IMG/VR virus record: IMGVR_UViG_3300047564_002270
Coordinates: 1 to 64,000 of that record
Strand: one strand, 5' to 3'
Source: a virus
Length of the DNA: 64,000 nt
The position numbers were made by a program, and so were the translations under genes. Below are positions 39,604 through 45,631 of this stretch, one piece after another (the first letter of the stretch is position 1; every line of letters begins with the position of its first letter). Under the pieces are notes generated by a model. The model ran no database searches. It saw only the letters and a program-made list of their open reading frames with translations, and was not told the origin of the DNA.

Positions 39604-40038
39604 ATGGAAACACTGTACAAACTATTGAGTGATGCTCAGTCATCACTCTTTGTTCTTTTTCATAAGACCTGGGTATTTCATTGGAATGTAGTTGGCAAAG
39701 ATTTCACACAACTACATCAACTGTTTGGTGGTCAATACGAAGCAATGTTTAGTGAGATTGATAGACTTTCAGAACATATGAGATACTTGAATGTTAAACC
39801 TTTGAGTTCTCTTTCAAGAATGCTTGAAGTAACTCAAATTCAAGAAGCAGCAAGTTCTACAACAGCAGACAAAATGCTTTCAGAACTTCTGGAAAATAAT
39901 GAAAAGTTCTGTGAAATGTTAAAAGAAATTTCCGAAGAAGCAGAAGAGCAAAAGTCTTATGCCACTGCTAATCTGGTTCAAGATCTAATGGAGTCTCACG
40001 GTAAATTTATTTGGCAATTAAGAGCACACTCCCAATGA
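39604..40038 (+). CDS. Dps-like ferritin-family protein
   Basis: A 144-residue four-helix protein. The Dps ferroxidase pattern is visible: HKTWVFHWNVVGKDF (H26), QLHQLFGGQYE (H38), and EIDRLSEHMR (D53, E57). Dps proteins store iron and protect DNA from oxidative damage. A phage copy could guard replicating DNA or remove peroxide in a photosynthesising host. It is expressed from a late promoter and its stop overlaps the next ATG, so the protein may instead be packaged. Length is normal for the family. Confidence 0.85.
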   Translation: METLYKLLSDAQSSLFVLFHKTWVFHWNVVGKDFTQLHQLFGGQYEAMFSEIDRLSEHMRYLNVKPLSSLSRMLEVTQIQEAASSTTADKMLSELLENNEKFCEMLKEISEEAEEQKSYATANLVQDLMESHGKFIWQLRAHSQ

Positions 40039-40190
40039 AAAAAACATTTAAACAATTTAAACAAACAGCATATGCTGGTTCAAAACCTCATACTGTGTAT
40101 AACCCTACTACTGGTAAAAAGACACATATAGAGGCAGGAAAAGCAATGGCAAAACGTTCTTCATCAAGTGCTGGTGGAGACGGGCAATAA
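40035..40190 (+). CDS. Small basic protein with MKKTFKQF N-terminus
   Basis: 51 residues, Lys/Thr/Ser-rich, translationally coupled to dps by ATGA. The N-terminus KKTFKQFKQTAYAG weakly resembles capsid-targeting peptides. Not recognised. Confidence 0.6.
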   Translation: MKKTFKQFKQTAYAGSKPHTVYNPTTGKKTHIEAGKAMAKRSSSSAGGDGQ

Positions 40191-40216
40191 ATAAACACTT
40201 ATAAGATGATAAAAAA

Positions 40217-40474
40217 ATGGAAAACTTAAGAATTAGATGTCGTTCCTGTAATAAGGAATTAGAGGGGCATCCTACTAAAACTGTGACATGTGGTTGTTCA
40301 AATATGGCAACCATCCGTGGAGGAGTCATTTCAGGAGTTGACTTATCCAATGTGGTTATGCTAAACTCTATGAATACCAAAACAAAATCTGGTGTTCTCT
40401 CAAACGAGGACATTGCCTGGCAAGAGGCAAGAAGACAACGTAAAGTTCGTAGATTAGATTTTGAAGTCCGATGA
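40217..40474 (+). CDS. Small zinc-ribbon-like protein
   Basis: 85 residues. CRSCNKELEGHPTKTVTCGC carries a Cys-x2-Cys...Cys-x-Cys pattern suggesting one zinc site. The C-terminus is basic (EARRQRKVRRLDF). Conserved-looking but of unknown function. Confidence 0.65.
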   Translation: MENLRIRCRSCNKELEGHPTKTVTCGCSNMATIRGGVISGVDLSNVVMLNSMNTKTKSGVLSNEDIAWQEARRQRKVRRLDFEVR

Positions 40475-40475
40475 G

Positions 40476-40507
40476 TATAAATAATACCAGTATACTAAAC
40501 TGGTATG
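40476..40507 (+). promoter_or_regulatory. Late promoter and start-codon hairpin of the PD-(D/E)xK nuclease gene
   Basis: TATAAATA (40476-40483) directly precedes the stem ATACCAGT (40484-40491) / ACTGGTAT (40499-40506). The ATG (40505-40507) lies in the 3' arm. Read-through RNA would hide the start codon; RNA started near 40489 would lose the 5' arm. Confidence 0.7.
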
Positions 40508-40891
40508 TTTGAAAATTTACCTCCAGTAACTCAAGGGTCGTTAGGTTTATCTTATGCTATTGCCTATCTGACTAAAAAAGGTTATAATGTCTCTGTTCCT
40601 TTAGTTGATAATCAAAGTTATGATTTGGTTTGTGAAGTTGATAGTGAATTAAAAAAAGTTCAAGTTAAGACCACAAGGTTCAAACAAAATTCTAATTACT
40701 GTATTCAACTAAAATCAGTTAGAGCAAATAGAACCGAAAACAATATACATAAATTTAATAATAAAGCATCAGATTATTTACTTGCTGTTACTGAAGTGGG
40801 TGATATTTATTTTATTCCTACCTCAGATATTGTGGCAAAAAACTCATTGTCTTTAGGACCAAAATATGAGTCCTATAAAGATAAATTATAA
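40505..40891 (+). CDS. PD-(D/E)xK homing-type endonuclease
   Basis: 128 residues. TQGSLGLSYAIAYL, then SYDLVCEVDSELKKVQVKTT gives the PD-(D/E)xK layout: Asp in YDLV (about residue 39) and V-K-T after a short spacer (about 51-54). This matches the type of cyanobacterial and phage homing nuclease represented by I-Ssp6803I. The stop codon abuts tRNA-Ser(TGA) with zero spacing. It is controlled by a late promoter beside a start-codon hairpin. Confidence 0.78.
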   Translation: MFENLPPVTQGSLGLSYAIAYLTKKGYNVSVPLVDNQSYDLVCEVDSELKKVQVKTTRFKQNSNYCIQLKSVRANRTENNIHKFNNKASDYLLAVTEVGDIYFIPTSDIVAKNSLSLGPKYESYKDKL

Positions 40892-40978
40892 GGAAGGTCA
40901 ATCCGATTGGCGACGGAACCGCTCTTGAAAAGCGTTGAGGTGTTAAAGCCCTTGGGAGTTCGACTCTCCCACCTTCCG
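40892..40978 (+). tRNA. tRNA-Ser(TGA)
   Basis: Class II: acceptor GGAAGGT / ACCTTCC, anticodon CGCT-CTTGAAA-AGCG, long variable arm, T-arm GGGAG / CTCCC, discriminator G. It begins at the base after the nuclease stop. Confidence 0.92.
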
Positions 40979-41031
40979 TTTTACTTAAGATTTAACAATT
41001 TTTTGAACTATGTTACAGTATGAACACAAAC

Positions 41032-41059
41032 TTGACTTCTGAGACATATAAGTTATTAT
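41032..41059 (+). promoter_or_regulatory. Sigma70-like promoter
   Basis: TTGACT (41032-41037), 16-bp spacer, TATTAT (41054-41059), 29 nt before ATG 41088. Confidence 0.65.
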
Positions 41060-41087
41060 AACTAATACAATCAATCAAAAATTTCAT

Positions 41088-41237
41088 ATGGATCAACACA
41101 CCTATGATAATTGGGTGAAGATCAAAGAAACCTTTGAAACTTCTGGTAATACAAATAATATGTTTTACAAGAGAGCAGTTGAAATTGTAAAAACCAGAAG
41201 AGATCCTTTAGCAAAATTCCTTGGCGATGAAAAATGA
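41088..41237 (+). CDS. Small conserved-type cyanophage protein
   Basis: 49 residues, charged and helical (YDNWVKIKETFE, YKRAVEIVKTRRDP). It overlaps the next gene by 4 bp (ATGA). Function unknown. It is the first gene of a run of tiny overlapping ORFs. Confidence 0.65.
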   Translation: MDQHTYDNWVKIKETFETSGNTNNMFYKRAVEIVKTRRDPLAKFLGDEK

Positions 41238-41437
41238 TGGAACCAGGTGATGAATTTATAAGTCGTGAAGAAGTTCAGGAGATGATTGATGCTGCTATCA
41301 GAAGACACAACCGTAATGCTTCTATCATTAGTATGTGCGTCGGTTGGGTGGTTCTTTCTTTATTTGCTGAGGGACTTTTGAGATTGATAGGAGTTATTCC
41401 ACCTTTAATGCCATGGCTTAAAATCACTTTAAACTAA
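41234..41437 (+). CDS. Small single-span membrane protein
   Basis: 67 residues: a charged N-terminal helix (EEVQEMIDAAIRRHNRN), then a hydrophobic segment (IISMCVGWVVLSLFAEGLL). Coupled at both ends. Function unknown. Confidence 0.62.
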   Translation: MMEPGDEFISREEVQEMIDAAIRRHNRNASIISMCVGWVVLSLFAEGLLRLIGVIPPLMPWLKITLN

Positions 41438-41550
41438 TGGTTCAAATTTCAGAAAAAGATTTAAAAGAATTACAACAAAGAGTCCTTCAGCAAAAAATGG
41501 ATGAACTCTTTGAAGAACCTTCAACTTACGAGGATGAAGAAGATGAGTAA
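41437..41550 (+). CDS. Tiny acidic helical protein
   Basis: 37 residues, Gln/Glu/Leu-rich, very acidic end (EPSTYEDEEDE). ATG overlaps the previous stop (TAATG); the end overlaps the next gene by 8 bp. Confidence 0.5.
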   Translation: MVQISEKDLKELQQRVLQQKMDELFEEPSTYEDEEDE

Positions 41551-41632
41551 ATTAATTTATACCTCAATGACTATTTTCGGTCTTACAGGTCTTTTTATTT
41601 TCTGGAGTCTCAATCATGCATATCTTCGATAA
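41543..41632 (+). CDS. 29-residue membrane peptide
   Basis: 29 residues with one span (MTIFGLTGLFIFWSLNHAYL). Its size and shape recall small photosynthetic-complex subunits, but no homology can be claimed. It overlaps both neighbours. Confidence 0.48.
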   Translation: MSKLIYTSMTIFGLTGLFIFWSLNHAYLR

Positions 41633-41816
41633 ACAAAGATATGCTTTTGCAATGTCTGCTTTTGTGAGAATGCATGGGTATTCTGTTTCTCATAATCATG
41701 ATATTAGACAGTTTTGTATTGAATGGTCTGGTTGGGATGTTTATGCTCCTTTAACGGGGCTTGATGAGGTTGATCAGTATTTTTATTACGAATATAAGAA
41801 TTGGAGAGGGAGATGA
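41616..41816 (+). CDS. Small hypothetical protein
   Basis: 66 residues, His/Tyr/Trp-rich (FVRMHGYSVSHNHD, IEWSGWDVY). Soluble. Overlaps neighbours by 4-17 bp. Not recognised. Confidence 0.58.
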   Translation: MHIFDKQRYAFAMSAFVRMHGYSVSHNHDIRQFCIEWSGWDVYAPLTGLDEVDQYFYYEYKNWRGR

Positions 41817-41929
41817 TATTTTATATTGTAGAAACACTTGCAGCGAGTCCAGTTTGGTTGTTTATGTGTGGTATGGGGTTGACAGTGGTTCCTTTTATTG
41901 GTATAATGTTCATACACCGAAATAAATAA
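41813..41929 (+). CDS. 38-residue membrane peptide
   Basis: One long hydrophobic span (VWLFMCGMGLTVVPFIGIMF). A perfect promoter for tRNA-Pro lies inside the coding region, so coding status is less certain; the ATGA overlap upstream supports it. Confidence 0.45.
   Translation: MIFYIVETLAASPVWLFMCGMGLTVVPFIGIMFIHRNK
41879..41907 (+). promoter_or_regulatory. Full-consensus promoter for tRNA-Pro copy 2
   Basis: TTGACA (41879-41884), 17-bp spacer, TATAAT (41902-41907). The predicted start is only about 24 nt before the tRNA. Confidence 0.88.
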
Positions 41930-41937
41930 ACGTGTAA

Positions 41938-42011
41938 CGGGGTGTAGCGCAGTTTGGTAGCGCATCCGCTTTGGGAGCGGGAGGTCGTAGGTTCGAATCC
42001 TATCACCCCGA
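41938..42011 (+). tRNA. tRNA-Pro(TGG), copy 2
   Basis: Acceptor CGGGGTG / CACCCCG, anticodon stem TCCGC / GCGGG with loop TTTGGGA, T-arm GTAGG / CCTAT. Different in sequence from copy 1 at 32739, so probably acquired separately. Confidence 0.92.
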
Positions 42012-42048
42012 TTGTCTTATGACATTTAGACATTATTGGCTTGAATTT

Positions 42049-42624
42049 ATGAGTGAACATAAAATTGCTAAATCTGCTGGACACTATGAGGAAGTTATTC
42101 CAGATGAGTTGATGGACTTGATTGTCAAGGAAGTAGAAAGTATTGATTATGAAGTTTTTTCAGAAGCCAGTATTGGAGATTCTGGAAGTTCTATTGTGGA
42201 AACTAAAACAAGAAATTCCAAGATCACTTGGTGGTATGAAGAACATTGGGTTTGTTCTATTTTTTCTCATTACTTTAATAAGGCAAATAGAGAGTTCTGG
42301 GAATATGATTTGACTTACTTGTCAGGTATTCAGGTGACGAGTTATGATGTTGGAGAGCATTATGGGTGGCACGCAGACTACGGAAATCCAGATGATTCAA
42401 ATCATACCCGTAAATTAAGTGCCACTTTACTTGTAAATGATCCTTCTGAATATGAAGGTGGAGATCTTGAATTTATTGATTATCATGGAAGAACTCTTGT
42501 TGCCCCTAGGGTGAAAGGAACTATGATTATCTTTGATTCTAGAATTCCTCATAGAGTAACTCCTGTAACTAAAGGAAAAAGAATTTCTTTAGTTTCTTGG
42601 ATGCTTGGTCCTAAACTTCGATAA
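42049..42624 (+). CDS. 2OG-Fe(II) oxygenase, prolyl-4-hydroxylase type
   Basis: 191 residues from ATG 42049; ATG 42019 would add ten. Iron ligands: HYGWHADYGN (H-x-D) and IPHRVTPV (distal His); KRISLVSW supplies the 2OG-binding residue. The SATLLVNDPSEYEGGDLEF segment is typical of PKHD/P4Hc-type enzymes. It differs from the oxygenase at 31142. The substrate is unknown. Confidence 0.85.
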   Translation: MSEHKIAKSAGHYEEVIPDELMDLIVKEVESIDYEVFSEASIGDSGSSIVETKTRNSKITWWYEEHWVCSIFSHYFNKANREFWEYDLTYLSGIQVTSYDVGEHYGWHADYGNPDDSNHTRKLSATLLVNDPSEYEGGDLEFIDYHGRTLVAPRVKGTMIIFDSRIPHRVTPVTKGKRISLVSWMLGPKLR

Positions 42625-42645
42625 ATTATAAATTAAGTTGTAGAT

Positions 42646-42873
42646 ATGGAAAACATTTCACCCACGATGGAAAAATTTAACGTAGAATATTTCCAGCAAA
42701 ATTTTGACGAAATCATGGAAAGAGTTGATAATGGTGAGACCTTTATTGTTCAAAGTGAATATGGGAATGCTATGTTAGTTCCATATAAAGATGTTGTAGA
42801 TGTGTTTGAAGACTCTAGAGTTTCTGAAGAAGATTTTACAAGACTTTACAGAGACCACGAAGAAGCCCCTTGA
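42646..42873 (+). CDS. Phd/YefM-type antitoxin-like protein
   Basis: 75 residues. NVEYFQQNFDEIMERVDNGETFIVQSEYGNAMLVPY follows the Phd/YefM fold pattern: an F-R/Q-x-N helix, then G-E and two strands ending in a V-P-x-x-hydrophobic helix. No toxin gene lies next to it. It may counter a host toxin or bind DNA. The stop lies inside the TTGACA of the next promoter. Confidence 0.72.
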   Translation: MENISPTMEKFNVEYFQQNFDEIMERVDNGETFIVQSEYGNAMLVPYKDVVDVFEDSRVSEEDFTRLYRDHEEAP

Positions 42874-42898
42874 CAAAGCGTTTCAGATCCGCTATTAT
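42870..42898 (+). promoter_or_regulatory. Sigma70-like promoter for a tRNA
   Basis: TTGACA (42870-42875), 17-bp spacer, TATTAT (42893-42898). The antitoxin TGA stop is part of the -35. Confidence 0.83.
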
Positions 42899-42912
42899 AG
42901 ATCTGAACCTAA

Positions 42913-43000
42913 GCGAGTGAGACTTGGTAGTCAGAGGAGTCTTATAAACTCTTTCCGCCAGATTAGCGGCTTTGACCTGGTTCGAATCCAGGCACTCGTA
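42913..43000 (+). tRNA. Class II tRNA with TAT anticodon
   Basis: Acceptor GCGAGTG / CACTCGT, short D-arm GAC-TTGGTA-GTC, anticodon stem GGAGT / ACTCT with loop CTTATAA (TAT), a long variable arm with CCGC / GCGG, T-arm CCTGG / CCAGG. A long variable arm is normal only for Leu, Ser or Tyr, yet TAT would read Ile AUA. It may be a changed Leu tRNA; identity is uncertain. Confidence 0.75.
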
Positions 43001-43002
43001 TT

Positions 43003-43031
43003 ACTCATAACTTTCATAAATAGTTATGAGT
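43003..43031 (+). promoter_or_regulatory. Hairpin with a late promoter in its loop (HNH 3)
   Basis: 10-bp stem ACTCATAACT (43003-43012) / AGTTATGAGT (43022-43031), with CATAAATA (43015-43022) spanning the loop. Transcripts from it would start near 43028 and lack the 5' arm. Confidence 0.7.
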
Positions 43032-43046
43032 TATTTAAAACTTAAT

Positions 43047-43421
43047 ATGCCCAGAAAAAGAAAAACTTCTGCCGATTGTGATATAATACGAGAGTATCAA
43101 CGCAATTGGTTAAGAGATAAACTTAAAAGCGACCCAGAATACAGGGAACGACATTACGCAAACCGACAAAATAGAGCAAAACAAAATAAAGAAAATCTCA
43201 CAAAGTTAAAAGAAAATATTTGTTGCTCTGCTTGTGGTGAATATCATCCAGCATGTTGTATGGATTATCATCATTTAGACCCAAATATAAAAGAAAAAGG
43301 TGTATCACAAATGATACAGGGAAATTCTTGGAAAAAAATTCAAGAAGAAATTTCTAAATGTATTTTAGTTTGTGCAAATTGTCATAGAAAAATTCACGAA
43401 GGACTTATTACGCTCGTTTAG
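43047..43421 (+). CDS. HNH homing-type endonuclease 3
   Basis: 124 residues from ATG 43047. ATG 43026 lies in the hairpin stem and would precede the expected late start. A basic N-terminal half (PRKRKTS, WLRDKL, HYANRQNRAKQ) leads to zinc and HNH elements: CSACGEYHPACCMDYHHLDP and CANCHRKIHEG. This H-H-D...H type is a different subfamily from HNH 1 and 2. The TAG stop lies within tRNA-Met (CAT), 10 nt into the tRNA. Confidence 0.83.
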   Translation: MPRKRKTSADCDIIREYQRNWLRDKLKSDPEYRERHYANRQNRAKQNKENLTKLKENICCSACGEYHPACCMDYHHLDPNIKEKGVSQMIQGNSWKKIQEEISKCILVCANCHRKIHEGLITLV

Positions 43422-43485
43422 CCATCTGGAGAAGGCAGCGTTCTCATAAAGCGCCATCAGGAGAGTTCGATCCTCTCAACGAGCA
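43412..43485 (+). tRNA. tRNA-Met/Ile2(CAT), copy 2
   Basis: Acceptor GCTCGTT / AACGAGC, D-stem GCC / GGC, anticodon stem GCGTT / AGCGC with loop CTCATAA, T-arm GAGAG / CTCTC. Not an initiator type, since pair 1-72 is G-C. Confidence 0.88.
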
Positions 43486-43511
43486 TAAGGACACTTCCGA
43501 AAGCGTCCTAC

Positions 43512-43540
43512 TTGACTTCTCTAAGTCAAACCCTTATAAT
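43512..43540 (+). promoter_or_regulatory. Sigma70-like promoter
   Basis: TTGACT (43512-43517), 17-bp spacer, TATAAT (43535-43540), 22 nt before ATG 43563. A hairpin without a T tract (43488-43509) lies just before it, perhaps a tRNA 3' processing signal. Confidence 0.8.
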
Positions 43541-43562
43541 ACTAAGGTCAACATTCAAAACA

Positions 43563-43778
43563 ATGACTCTCACTTCTAAATTTAAGAAAGACGTTCAGAC
43601 CCTTCGCGGTGCTGCAAATGGCGATTTCTATCTTGACGTAAAGAATCCAAAACTCTTTAAAAAAGTTCGTCGTTTTTATGAGCAAGAAGGTGTAGTATTC
43701 TCTGGTGATCCACTTGATGACTATGAAATGCTTATGGAATATGTCCTTGCCGATCTAGAATCCGTTGAGGTTGCATGA
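43563..43778 (+). CDS. Small conserved-type hypothetical protein
   Basis: 71 residues from ATG 43563, charged and helical (KNPKLFKKVRRFYEQEGVVF). It has its own early-type promoter and overlaps the next gene by 4 bp. Function unknown. Confidence 0.63.
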   Translation: MTLTSKFKKDVQTLRGAANGDFYLDVKNPKLFKKVRRFYEQEGVVFSGDPLDDYEMLMEYVLADLESVEVA

Positions 43779-44017
43779 CAAAAGTTCTTTTAGAACGTGA
43801 AGAATACCGATTTGTTGAAGTTGGTATTATTGAGATAAACGGTAAACCTGATTACCGTCTTCAAAAGAAAAATGAATATACAAAACGATGGAATGACATC
43901 TATCTCTTTGATAATCAAATGCAGTGTTTGACTGCTATGGAAGACCATCAATATGCCCGTTGGTTAGATCCAGATAGAGTTCCTTGTTATATTAAAGATG
44001 ATGGGGATGAAGAATAG
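43775..44017 (+). CDS. Small hypothetical protein
   Basis: 80 residues, rich in Arg, Asp, Glu and Tyr (EEYRFVEVGIIEINGKPDYR). ATGA overlap with the preceding gene. Soluble, unknown. Its stop abuts the structured RNA before the sugar cluster. Confidence 0.63.
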   Translation: MTKVLLEREEYRFVEVGIIEINGKPDYRLQKKNEYTKRWNDIYLFDNQMQCLTAMEDHQYARWLDPDRVPCYIKDDGDEE

Positions 44018-44250
44018 TCTCGGAAAGACTTAAAACCTGCCCTGGTCGGGAGCAAACCCCTTAGTCACGGATGGACTATAACAGAACTGGTGGAGTCAAG
44101 TATGACCCTATTATGAGTTTCCAGTTTCTCTAAAGAACTGGTGGTGCGGATGGGGTAACCCCGCCTGGTTTCCAATTTCCAGTTAAAGAATTGGTGGCGC
44201 GTGTAAAGTAGGTTTATACATAAGAGGAGAATAATTCTCCTCTTTTTTTG
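44016..44250 (+). ncRNA. Structured RNA upstream of the sugar cluster (manA-motif candidate)
   Basis: AGTCT (44016-44020) / AGACT (44026-44030); CCAGTT (44121-44126) / AACTGG (44136-44141); GCGG (44146-44149) / CCGC (44161-44164); CCAATT (44172-44177) / AATTGG (44189-44194). The second and fourth hairpins are near repeats and differ by a compensatory G-C to A-T change, which supports the pairing. A terminator ends the element at 44250. A cupin of the mannose-6-phosphate isomerase type follows, the context in which the manA RNA motif was described in cyanophages; membership is not proven. Confidence 0.62.
44222..44250 (+). terminator. Terminator at the end of the structured RNA
   Basis: AGAGGAGAAT / ATTCTCCTCT (44223-44243) with T7. 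It could be the expression platform of a cis-regulator or simply the RNA end. Confidence 0.88.
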
Positions 44251-44264
44251 TATTTGAAATTTGT

Positions 44265-44603
44265 ATGGAAAAGGTAAAACGTCCTTGGGGATGGTATGAA
44301 AATCTTTTAGAAGATTCTGGATATAAAGTAAAAAGACTTTACGTTAATTCGGATCAAAGTATATCTTTACAGTATCATAATTTTAGAAATGAGCACTGGG
44401 TGGTAGTTTCTGGAGATGGTATAGTAGAAATAGATGGTGTTTCTAAGAATATCTTTTCTGGCGATTATATATTTGTTCCATTAAATTCTAAACATCGTAT
44501 TATTGGTGGAAAGTGTGGTATAATTATTGTAGAAGTTCAGATGGGAGAAGTGTGTGAAGAGACTGATATTGTCAGGATTGAAGATCAATATGGTAGAATA
44601 TAA
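44265..44603 (+). CDS. Cupin, mannose-6-phosphate isomerase type II-like
   Basis: 112 residues, a single cupin domain. VKRPWGWYENLLED at the start and YHNFRNEHWVVVSGDG with DYIFVPLNSKHRI are the hallmarks of the C-terminal isomerase domain of ManC/type II phosphomannose isomerases. It lacks the guanylyltransferase part. It probably makes mannose-6-phosphate from fructose-6-phosphate or acts on a nucleotide sugar. It heads the sugar cluster. Confidence 0.82.
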   Translation: MEKVKRPWGWYENLLEDSGYKVKRLYVNSDQSISLQYHNFRNEHWVVVSGDGIVEIDGVSKNIFSGDYIFVPLNSKHRIIGGKCGIIIVEVQMGEVCEETDIVRIEDQYGRI

Positions 44604-44620
44604 GGAATTAAATTACTGAA

Positions 44621-45631
44621 ATGACTAAAAAAATTGCTTTAATTACTGGTATAACTGGACAAGATGGATCATATCTTGCTGAACTCCTTTTAGAAAAAGG
44701 ATATGAAGTTCATGGTATTGTTCGTAGATCTTCTTTGATTAATACTGATAGGATTGATCATATCTATAATCACATTCATCTTCATTATGGTGATCTTACG
44801 GATTCCACAAATCTTGTAAGAGTTATTCAGCAGGTTCAACCTGATGAGATTTATAATCTTGGTGCTCAGAGCCATGTAAAAGTTTCTTTTGAAATTCCTG
44901 AATATACCGGACAAGTTGATGCTCTTGGAACTCTTAGAGTTCTTGAGGCAGTTCGCCTTTTAGGAATGGATGACAAAGTTCGCATTTATCAGGCATCTAC
45001 TTCGGAACTTTATGGTAAGGTTCAGGAAATTCCTCAGACGGAGACAACTCCTTTTTATCCAAGAAGTCCTTATGGGGTTGCTAAAATTTATGGTTACTGG
45101 ATCGTTAAAAATTATCGTGAGGCATATGGACTTTATGCTTGCACGGGGATTCTTTTTAATCATGAATCTCCTCGCCGGGGTGAGACATTTGTTACTCGTA
45201 AGATCACAAGAGGTCTTAAGGCAATTTCTGAGGGCAAACAAACCGTTCTTAAACTTGGCAATCTAAATGCCCTTCGTGATTGGGGTCATGCAAAAGATTA
45301 TGTTGAAGCAATGTGGTTAATGCTTCAACAGGATGAACCTGATGACTTTGTAATTGCTACTGGTAAGCAATATTCAGTTCGTGAGTTTGTTGAAAGAGCA
45401 GCACCTTACTTTGGAATGAATATTGAATGGCAGTTTACTGATCAAGGAACTGAAGTTGGAATTGATAAAAATACTGGATTAGTGCGTGTAATGGTCGATC
45501 CTAAATATTTCCGACCTGCTGAAGTTGAAACTTTGTTAGGTGATGCCACAAAGGCAAAGCAGAAACTAGGTTGGGAACCTAAGATTTCTTTTGAACAATT
45601 AGTTGAGGAAATGTGTAAAAATGAATATTGA
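44621..45631 (+). CDS. gmd: GDP-mannose 4,6-dehydratase
   Basis: A 336-residue short-chain dehydratase. NAD(P)-binding [15 protein letters not shown] at the N-terminus; the catalytic [14 protein letters not shown] (Ser/Thr-x-Glu) near residue 128 and [10 protein letters not shown] (Tyr-x3-Lys) near 153. It converts GDP-D-mannose to GDP-4-keto-6-deoxymannose, the branch point for fucose, perosamine and colitose. It overlaps the next gene by 11 bp. Confidence 0.95.
   Translation: MTKKIALITGITGQDGSYLAELLLEKGYEVHGIVRRSSLINTDRIDHIYNHIHLHYGDLTDSTNLVRVIQQVQPDEIYNLGAQSHVKVSFEIPEYTGQVDALGTLRVLEAVRLLGMDDKVRIYQASTSELYGKVQEIPQTETTPFYPRSPYGVAKIYGYWIVKNYREAYGLYACTGILFNHESPRRGETFVTRKITRGLKAISEGKQTVLKLGNLNALRDWGHAKDYVEAMWLMLQQDEPDDFVIATGKQYSVREFVERAAPYFGMNIEWQFTDQGTEVGIDKNTGLVRVMVDPKYFRPAEVETLLGDATKAKQKLGWEPKISFEQLVEEMCKNEY

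Noticed and set aside
40217-40474. Ribosomal or RNA-polymerase zinc-ribbon homolog
   Set aside because: Only the Cys pattern is similar; the rest does not match.
43412-43485. Initiator tRNA-fMet
   Set aside because: The 1-72 pair is G-C, not the unpaired C-A of initiators.
44041-44220. CRISPR-like repeats (AGAAYTGGTGG repeated)
   Set aside because: Repeats are imperfect, lie within hairpins and lack uniform spacers; they are better explained as RNA structure.
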